From positions 1 through 18,020 of the forward strand of contig JACQGW010000343.1 in assembly GCA_016199325.1 (NCBI GenBank): a stretch of 18,020 nt of DNA, written 5' to 3'. The notes beneath the pieces were generated by a model. That model searched no databases. It was not told the DNA's origin and worked only from the letters and a program-made list of their open reading frames with translations. The translations under genes were made by a program, and so were the position numbers. Of the stretch, positions 13,231-18,020 are shown in pieces. Source of the stretch: Chloroflexota bacterium. Its GTDB lineage: Bacteria; Chloroflexota; Dehalococcoidia; JACQGW01. Every line of letters begins with the position of its first letter. Position 1 is the first letter of the stretch.

Positions 13231-13539
13231 CTACCCTCCCGACCGTTCCCGATCGGCGACCCTGTCGTCGATCTGCTCTTTCGTCAGAACGCCCTTCTCG
13301 ATCAGCAGCGATTCGAGGGCGATGGCCCACCGCTCGTAGTAGCCGAGCGCCTCGTACCGCGCCGGCTCGATGCTCTCGATGGCCCGCCGCATCTCGTCCA
13401 CCCGAATGATCCGCTTGGCCGGGCTCCACAGGAGCCGCATCAGCGCGTCCGTCCGCCGTTCCCATTCGGCCAGTCGGTGATCGCTCCGGTCAATCGGCCC
13501 GGCATCGGGCCACCCTCCCCGGTCATGAACCAGCCGCAT
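13231..13539 (-). CDS. Nitrile hydratase beta subunit, N-terminal domain as a separate protein (ScnB-like)
   Basis: The 102-residue helical protein equals the N-terminal half of nitrile hydratase beta, or ScnB of thiocyanate hydrolase. MRLVHDRGGWPDAGPI matches the beta opening (M.GVHDLGGM.GFGPV). EWERRTDALMRLL carries the conserved WExR helix, and EPARYEALGYYERWAIALES then LLIEKGVLT closes it. The metallochaperone of nitrile hydratase shares the WE helix but lacks the HDxGG opening, so a structural subunit is more likely. The ATG at 13539 has GAGGAGG 5 bases upstream; the open frame to 13611 runs into repeat. It is the first gene of the hydratase operon. Confidence 0.88.
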   Translation of the reverse strand: MRLVHDRGGWPDAGPIDRSDHRLAEWERRTDALMRLLWSPAKRIIRVDEMRRAIESIEPARYEALGYYERWAIALESLLIEKGVLTKEQIDDRVADRERSGG

Positions 13540-13565
13540 CGGTACCTCCTCGGTTTGAGGTACGG

Positions 13566-13715
13566 GGTCCAGGGTCCAGGGTTCGGAGTTCCTGGCTGCT
13601 GGCTGCCTCATCCTAGCCCGTGGACCTCGAGCTCCGAATGCCCACTCCCAGCCTTGAACCCTGGTGCAATCCTCGTTCCTCCAACCCTGGACTATGGACC
13701 TTGAACCCTGAACCC
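13566..13715. repeat. Inverted pair of heptamer arrays between accDA and the hydratase operon
   Basis: On the + strand the left tract has GGTCCAG twice (13566-13579), GGTTCGG and then TGGCTGC twice (13593-13606). The right tract, 13681-13715, is five units: CCAACCC, TGGACTA, TGGACCT, TGAACCC and TGAACCC. The GGGTCCA/TGGACC and GGGTTC/GAACCC units face each other and can pair. The element occupies nearly the whole gap between the accDA stop (13720) and the first hydratase gene. Any hydratase promoter must lie within or beside it, and none is clear. Confidence 0.85.
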
Positions 13716-13719
13716 GTCT

Positions 13720-15474
13720 TCACCCCCCCGCCGGCTCGCGGCGCAGGTGGGCAACGCGGGCGACCGTCTCCTGGAACTGGACGAGCTCGCGACCGATCGC
13801 CTCCCGAAGCAGCGCGCCGGTTTCCCCTAGCGAGCGGTACTTCTGGTAGCGCTCGGCCACGAGCCTGCTGGCCGAGCGGCCCTGGATCTGGCCCAGGTGC
13901 TCCAGGAGGGCCTGTTTCAAGATGGCGGCGGCGGCATCGGGGTCGGCGTGGGCGCCGCCATCCGGCTCCGGTACGATGGCGTCGACGACGCGCAGGGTCA
14001 GGCAATCCTGAGCGGTCAGCTTCAGCGCCGGTGTCACCTCGGGCGCCCGGCTGGCGTCTCGATAGAGGATGGCGGCAGCTCCCTCCGGGGCGATCACCGA
14101 GTAGATGGCGTGCTCCTGCATCAGGACGCGGTCGGCGACTGCGAGCGCCAGCGCGCCGCCGCTGCCGCCCTCGCCGACGACGGCGGCGATGACCGGCGCC
14201 GGCAGCGACGAGAGCCGCGCCAGACAGTGCGCCAGCGCGCCGGCCAGCCCCCGCTCCTCGGATTCGGGCCCTGGATAGGCGCCGGGTGTGTCCACGAACG
14301 TCAGCAGCGGGAGCTGGAGCTTGGCCGCCAGCGTCATCATCCGAATCGCCTTCCGGTATCCCTCCGGCCGCGCCCGTCCCCCACCGTGGCCACGCTCCTG
14401 GCCGACGACGACGACGGCCTGGCCCTCCAGCTCGGCCAGCCCGGCGACGATCGCCGGGTCGTCGCCCGCAAGGCGGTCGCCTTTCAGCTCGACGAATGAG
14501 TCGAGGATGCGCCCTGCGTAGTCGAGGAACGTTGGCCGTGCCTCGTGGCGGGCGAGCTGGACAGTTCGCCAGGCCGACGCCGTCTCGGCCTGCGGCCGCG
14601 CGGGTGGGCGCCGTCTGGCCTGGCGGGCGAAACGCGGGTGGGCACAGAGCAGTCGGAGCAGGACGGCGAGCGCGTCCCGGAGGTCGGCGCGGTCGACGAT
14701 CCGGTCGACCTGGCCGTGCTGCAGTTGGAACTCGGCGGTGTGGCTGCCGGGCGGCAGCCGGATGCCGAGCGTCTGCTCGACGACGCGCGGGCCGGCGAAG
14801 CCGATCAGTGCGCCCGGCTCGGCAAGGATCACGTCGGCCAGGTTGGCGAAGCTGGCGTACACGCCGCCGGTGCAGGGGTCGGCCAGCACGGCGATGTACG
14901 GCAGGCGCGCACCGTGGAGCCGCTGAGCGGCCGCGGCCGTCTTCGCCATCTGGGCGAGCGAGAGCATTCCCTCCTGCATCCGGGCGCCCCCGCTCGTCGC
15001 CACGACGACGACGGGCAGGTGCCTGTCGACCGCGTGCTCGAAGGCGAGCGCGATCTTCTCGCCGACGACGGAGCCCATGCTGCCGCCCAGGAACTCGAAG
15101 TCCATCACGGCCAGAACGGCCCGCCGGCCGCCGATCCGACCGGTGCCGGTGATAACGGCGTCGGCCAGACCGGTCTTCCGCTGCGCCTCCTGGATGCGCT
15201 TCCGGTACGGCATCCGGTCGCTGAACTCGAGCGGGTCGACGGACACGATGGAGCGGTTCAGCTCGCGGAAGCTGCCGGCGTCGACCACCTGCCGGATCCG
15301 CAGCCAGGCCGGCACCGAGAAATGGTGGCGGCAGCCCGGGCAGAGGCGAAGCTCGGCGTAGAGGTCGGCGCCGCCGACCGCCGTGTGACAGCGCGGGCAC
15401 TGGATCGGCGTCGGCGCTACCGACACCGCCGGCCGACGACGGACACCGGTGAGCAGATCGGTCAGGTTTCTCAT
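13720..15474 (-). CDS. accDA: Acetyl-CoA carboxylase carboxyltransferase, fused beta-alpha (AccD-AccA)
   Basis: This enzyme moves the carboxyl group from biotin carrier protein to acetyl-CoA to give malonyl-CoA, the first committed step of fatty acid synthesis. Residues 1-285 are AccD, with a zinc ribbon (C26, C29, C45, C48), FLGGSMGSVVGEKI, SGGARMQEG and GRVIGFAGPRV-like IGFAGPRVVEQT. Residues 300-584 are AccA, with LDYAGRILDSFVELKGDR, GRARPEGYRKAIRMM, DTPGAYPGPESEERG and GGSGGALALAVADRVLM. The two subunits are separate genes in E. coli but joined here by an Arg/Pro-rich linker (about 285-300). GGGGAAGG lies 6 bases before the ATG. It follows ftsK by 38 bases. Confidence 0.95.
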   Translation of the reverse strand: MRNLTDLLTGVRRRPAVSVAPTPIQCPRCHTAVGGADLYAELRLCPGCRHHFSVPAWLRIRQVVDAGSFRELNRSIVSVDPLEFSDRMPYRKRIQEAQRKTGLADAVITGTGRIGGRRAVLAVMDFEFLGGSMGSVVGEKIALAFEHAVDRHLPVVVVATSGGARMQEGMLSLAQMAKTAAAAQRLHGARLPYIAVLADPCTGGVYASFANLADVILAEPGALIGFAGPRVVEQTLGIRLPPGSHTAEFQLQHGQVDRIVDRADLRDALAVLLRLLCAHPRFARQARRRPPARPQAETASAWRTVQLARHEARPTFLDYAGRILDSFVELKGDRLAGDDPAIVAGLAELEGQAVVVVGQERGHGGGRARPEGYRKAIRMMTLAAKLQLPLLTFVDTPGAYPGPESEERGLAGALAHCLARLSSLPAPVIAAVVGEGGSGGALALAVADRVLMQEHAIYSVIAPEGAAAILYRDASRAPEVTPALKLTAQDCLTLRVVDAIVPEPDGGAHADPDAAAAILKQALLEHLGQIQGRSASRLVAERYQKYRSLGETGALLREAIGRELVQFQETVARVAHLRREPAGG

Positions 15475-15487
15475 GGTCGGCCTTCCC

Positions 15488-15507
15488 CTTGGCGCCTTGG
15501 CGGTTCG
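15488..15507. repeat. 20-base CTTGGCG repeat, copy 2
   Basis: This differs from the copy at 12217-12236 at one base. It fills most of the 38-base gap between ftsK and accDA, and on the - strand its edge contributes to the purine-rich accDA ribosome site. Confidence 0.7.
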
Positions 15508-15512
15508 TTTGG

Positions 15513-17966
15513 TCAGCCGTTCTGCGTGTCGCCGCCGTCCGTCGCCCGGCTTCGGCCGCTCTCATCGACGGGACCGCCGATCCCTTCGGCTTCGAGTATC
15601 TCCAGAAGACGAGCGGCCCGGGGATAGCCGATGCGGAGCTTCCGCTGGAGGTAGGAGACCGAGAGCGGTGCCGTCTCGGCCAGCTTGCGCGCCTGCTCCA
15701 GCAGCGCGTCGTCGGCGTCCTCCTCGGCGGCGAGCCGCTGCGCCTCCTCGTCCAGGTTCTCGACGTACTGGACCGGTCGCAGCCCCTTCCAGTGCGAGAC
15801 AACCGCTTCGATCTCGGCGTCGGAGACGAAGGCGCCCTGGAGCCGGATCGGCTTGCTGGCATCCCGCGGCATGTAGAGCATGTCGCCGCGGCCGAGGAGC
15901 TTCTCGGCGCCGCCCATGTCGAGGATCGTCCGGGAGTCGACCTGCGAGCTGACGGCGAAGCTGATGCGGGTCGGGAAGTTCGCCTTGATCAGCCCCGTAA
16001 TGACGTCGACCGACGGTCGCTGGGTGGCGACGACGAGGTGGATGCCAGTCGCTCGGGCGAGCTGGGCGAGACGGCAGAGGATAACCTCGACCTCCGCGGC
16101 GGCCTGCATCATGAGATCGGCCAGCTCGTCAATGATGACGACGTAATAGGGCAGCGGCCCGTCGCCGGGCAGCGGCCGGCGGTTGTACGCCTCGATGTTG
16201 CGCGCCTTTGCCGCCTGGAACTTCTTGTAGCGCCGGTCCATCTCCTGTCCGACCCAGCGGAGGATGCCGACAACCTTGTCGATGTCGACGACGACGGGAT
16301 GGAGCAGGTGCGGCACGTCGTCGTAGGAGGACATCTCCACGCGCTTGGGGTCGATCATCATCAAGCGCACCTCGTTCGGCCGCGCCTGCATGAGAATACT
16401 CACGATCAGCGTGTTGAGCATCACGGACTTGCCCGCGCCCGTCGCCCCGGCGACGAGGAGATGCGGCATCTGGGCCAGATCGGCGGCAACCGGCTCGCCG
16501 TTGACGCCCTTGCCGAGGGCGACCGCCAGCTTCGAGCGCGCGGCGATCTTCTGGAAGCTCGGGCCCTCGACGACGGACCGGAGCGTGACGAGAGACGACG
16601 TGGCGTTCGGCACCTCGATGCCCATGTACGGCCGGCCCGGCACCGGCGCCTCGACCCGGATCGTCGGCGCGGCCAGTGCGAGCGCCAGGTCGTTAGCGAG
16701 CGAGACCACCTGACTCACTTTCACACGCGTACGGGAGGCTTCTTCGACGTGGGTGACGACGGTGCCATCGGCTTCCCGCTTCGCCCGTCCGTCCGGTCCG
16801 CGCTCGACGACCAGCCGCCGCTTGATGTGCCAGCCGGGCTCCAGGCCGAACTGGGTGATTGTCGGCCCCTGGTTCACGGCGACGATCCGCGCCTCTTCGA
16901 CGCCGAACTGGGCGAGCGTATCGAGGAGGAGCTGCTGGGTCCGATCCAGATCGATGGTTCGGCCGTCGTCGCGGCTGCCCTCCTGAAGCAGCGAAAGCGG
17001 CGGCAACTGCTCGTCTCGCACCGGCACAGCCGGCCTCGCCGTTGCCTCCGCGGGCCGCCCTTCCCGCAGCGGGACCGGAGGCGCCGACCCGGAGGCCGCG
17101 CCTGCCGCCGGCGTCACCGGAGCGGCGCGCCCCTGGGCGCGGCCCGGCCGGCCAAGCAACGGGATCGGCGTGGTCGAAGGCGCCTGGGACACCGACCGCA
17201 GTTGCTGTCGACGCCAAGCCGCCGCCTTGGCCAACAGGAATCCAGCTCTAATCAGACGGCCTGAGCCCTTCACTACGCTGCACGCCGCCGGCCAGGCCCG
17301 CCGGCGGCCAAACTGCACGATCGCCGCGGCCGCCCAACAGGCGCCTCGGAAGGTCATCCCAGGGGCAGCCGGCCACAGCAGGCGGATGCCCAGCAGGCCG
17401 ACGACCACCAGCCCGACGACCCACAATTCTTCCCGTCCGACGATGAGGAACGAGCCGGCGCGGAGCGAGCCGACGAGGAGCGAGCCGACGGCGCCGGCCG
17501 GGCCGACCAGAGAGGGGTCGGTGAAGACGGTGCGCGGGGGGATCGGCAGCAGCGCGACGAAGCCGGTGAAGGCGATAGCCAGCATCGCAGCCCCGACGAG
17601 CTGCCGCCAGGGCGAGCCAGGCGGGCTGAGGCGCCCGCCCCAGACGCGCGCGGCGACCAGCAGCCCGACGGCGACGGCGATCGGGATCGACAGGCCAAAG
17701 CTGCGCAGCAGGAGCCGCTGCCACCACGCGATGGGCGGGACGGCGTCGACGGGCGGGACGAAGGCGAGGAAGGTCGATAGGGCGCCGAGCGCGAGCGCAG
17801 CGGCGGCGGTCCGCCGTCTGAGGATCCACCGGCCGACGAACGCCCGCACCACGGCGGCTCTTCCGCCGAGCAGCCGCCGCTGCGGCCGCTGCTTCCGCGG
17901 GCGCAACGGGACAACCTTCGGATGCGCCGGACGCGATTGGCTGCGGTTCTTCGAGCGTTCAGCCAT
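15513..17966 (-). CDS. ftsK: DNA translocase FtsK/SpoIIIE
   Basis: FtsK is a septum-bound hexameric ATPase that pumps chromosomal DNA during division. The 817-residue protein has four to five membrane segments in residues 53-200, then a Pro/Ala/Arg-rich linker (about 200-320). The motor domain follows: PGRPYMGIEVPN, Walker A VAGATGAGKS (K513), PKRVEMSSYDDVPHLLHPVV, Walker B VIIDELADLMM (D613, E614), and ATQRPSVDVITGLIKANFPT with RISFAVSS. The C-terminal winged helix VSYLQRKLRIGYPRAARLLE, about 770-800, is the gamma domain that reads polarity sequences on DNA. The ATG at 17966 gives the expected basic cytoplasmic N-terminus; no strong Shine-Dalgarno is seen. A heptamer array lies just upstream. 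Confidence 0.95.
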   Translation of the reverse strand: MAERSKNRSQSRPAHPKVVPLRPRKQRPQRRLLGGRAAVVRAFVGRWILRRRTAAAALALGALSTFLAFVPPVDAVPPIAWWQRLLLRSFGLSIPIAVAVGLLVAARVWGGRLSPPGSPWRQLVGAAMLAIAFTGFVALLPIPPRTVFTDPSLVGPAGAVGSLLVGSLRAGSFLIVGREELWVVGLVVVGLLGIRLLWPAAPGMTFRGACWAAAAIVQFGRRRAWPAACSVVKGSGRLIRAGFLLAKAAAWRRQQLRSVSQAPSTTPIPLLGRPGRAQGRAAPVTPAAGAASGSAPPVPLREGRPAEATARPAVPVRDEQLPPLSLLQEGSRDDGRTIDLDRTQQLLLDTLAQFGVEEARIVAVNQGPTITQFGLEPGWHIKRRLVVERGPDGRAKREADGTVVTHVEEASRTRVKVSQVVSLANDLALALAAPTIRVEAPVPGRPYMGIEVPNATSSLVTLRSVVEGPSFQKIAARSKLAVALGKGVNGEPVAADLAQMPHLLVAGATGAGKSVMLNTLIVSILMQARPNEVRLMMIDPKRVEMSSYDDVPHLLHPVVVDIDKVVGILRWVGQEMDRRYKKFQAAKARNIEAYNRRPLPGDGPLPYYVVIIDELADLMMQAAAEVEVILCRLAQLARATGIHLVVATQRPSVDVITGLIKANFPTRISFAVSSQVDSRTILDMGGAEKLLGRGDMLYMPRDASKPIRLQGAFVSDAEIEAVVSHWKGLRPVQYVENLDEEAQRLAAEEDADDALLEQARKLAETAPLSVSYLQRKLRIGYPRAARLLEILEAEGIGGPVDESGRSRATDGGDTQNG

Positions 17967-17973
17967 TCCGATT

Positions 17974-18020
17974 GGGGATCAGGGGCCAGGAGTCGGCAGT
18001 CGGCAGTCGGCAGTCCGGAG
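17974..18020. repeat. Heptamer array upstream of ftsK, cut by the window edge
   Basis: GGGGATC and AGGGGCC-type units (17974-17987) lead into AGTCGGC three times and AGTCCGG (17991-18018). This is the same unit as the array near recJ. Any facing tract would lie beyond the window. Confidence 0.8.

Noticed and set aside
13231..13611. 126-residue form of the hydratase beta-N protein
   Set aside because: The extra N-terminus is translated heptamer repeat; ATG 13539 has a good ribosome site and begins at the family motif.
13607..13680. Promoter of the hydratase operon (TTCGGA, 17 bases, TAGGAT on the - strand)
   Set aside because: Both boxes match poorly and lie in repeat-derived sequence; not convincing.

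Overview
The window is about two-thirds G+C and carries ordinary bacterial housekeeping genes. Several signs point to the phylum Chloroflexota, possibly near Thermomicrobia or an uncultured relative: a fused accD-accA gene, a Thr/Pro-rich surface protein ending in a YLPIIQ-type tail, rpmE followed by a DUF1385 (YqhQ-like) gene, and many intergenic tandem repeats with a strict 7-base period. This is inferred from gene content and style; there is no rRNA to confirm it. No tRNA, rRNA, CRISPR array or intact insertion sequence was seen.

Layout: (1) 91-1055, + strand: a near-consensus promoter drives rplU-rpmA-rpmE (L21, L27, L31), closed by a strong intrinsic terminator; a DUF1385 membrane protein follows (1111-2049). 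(2) 2053-5037, - strand: a partial histidine operon, hisH-hisA-hisF-hisIE, with overlapping genes except that a heptamer repeat array fills the whole hisF-hisIE gap. Its promoter places the predicted transcript start on the hisH GTG, suggesting a leaderless mRNA. (3) 5208-6344: a small LuxR-type HTH protein (-) and an unrecognised 153-residue protein (+) diverge from a 375-base regulatory region. (4) 6435-9403, - strand: fabF-recJ, overlapping by 4 bases, with a clear promoter; the recJ 3' end runs into a heptamer array.

(5) 9477-12272 is the accessory, decaying part: a Thr/Pro-rich protein whose N-terminus is only a leftover kelch motif; an HTH protein plus nucleotidyltransferase pair resembling an AbiE-type toxin-antitoxin unit, with a probable operator but a shortened toxin; and a small SEC-C zinc-motif pseudogene on the opposite strand. 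(6) 12273-13539, - strand: a compact three-gene nitrile hydratase-family operon in which the beta subunit is split in two, in the order beta-N, beta-C, alpha. This matches the organisation of thiocyanate hydrolase (scnB-scnA-scnC) and toyocamycin nitrile hydratase. (7) 13720-17966, - strand: ftsK followed by a fused accD-accA, which supplies malonyl-CoA to the pathway in which FabF acts.

The most interesting signals are the split nitrile/thiocyanate hydratase operon, and the family of 7-base-period arrays. Three of these are arranged as facing inverted tracts that fill gene junctions and have altered coding ends (the RecJ tail and the HisIE start).
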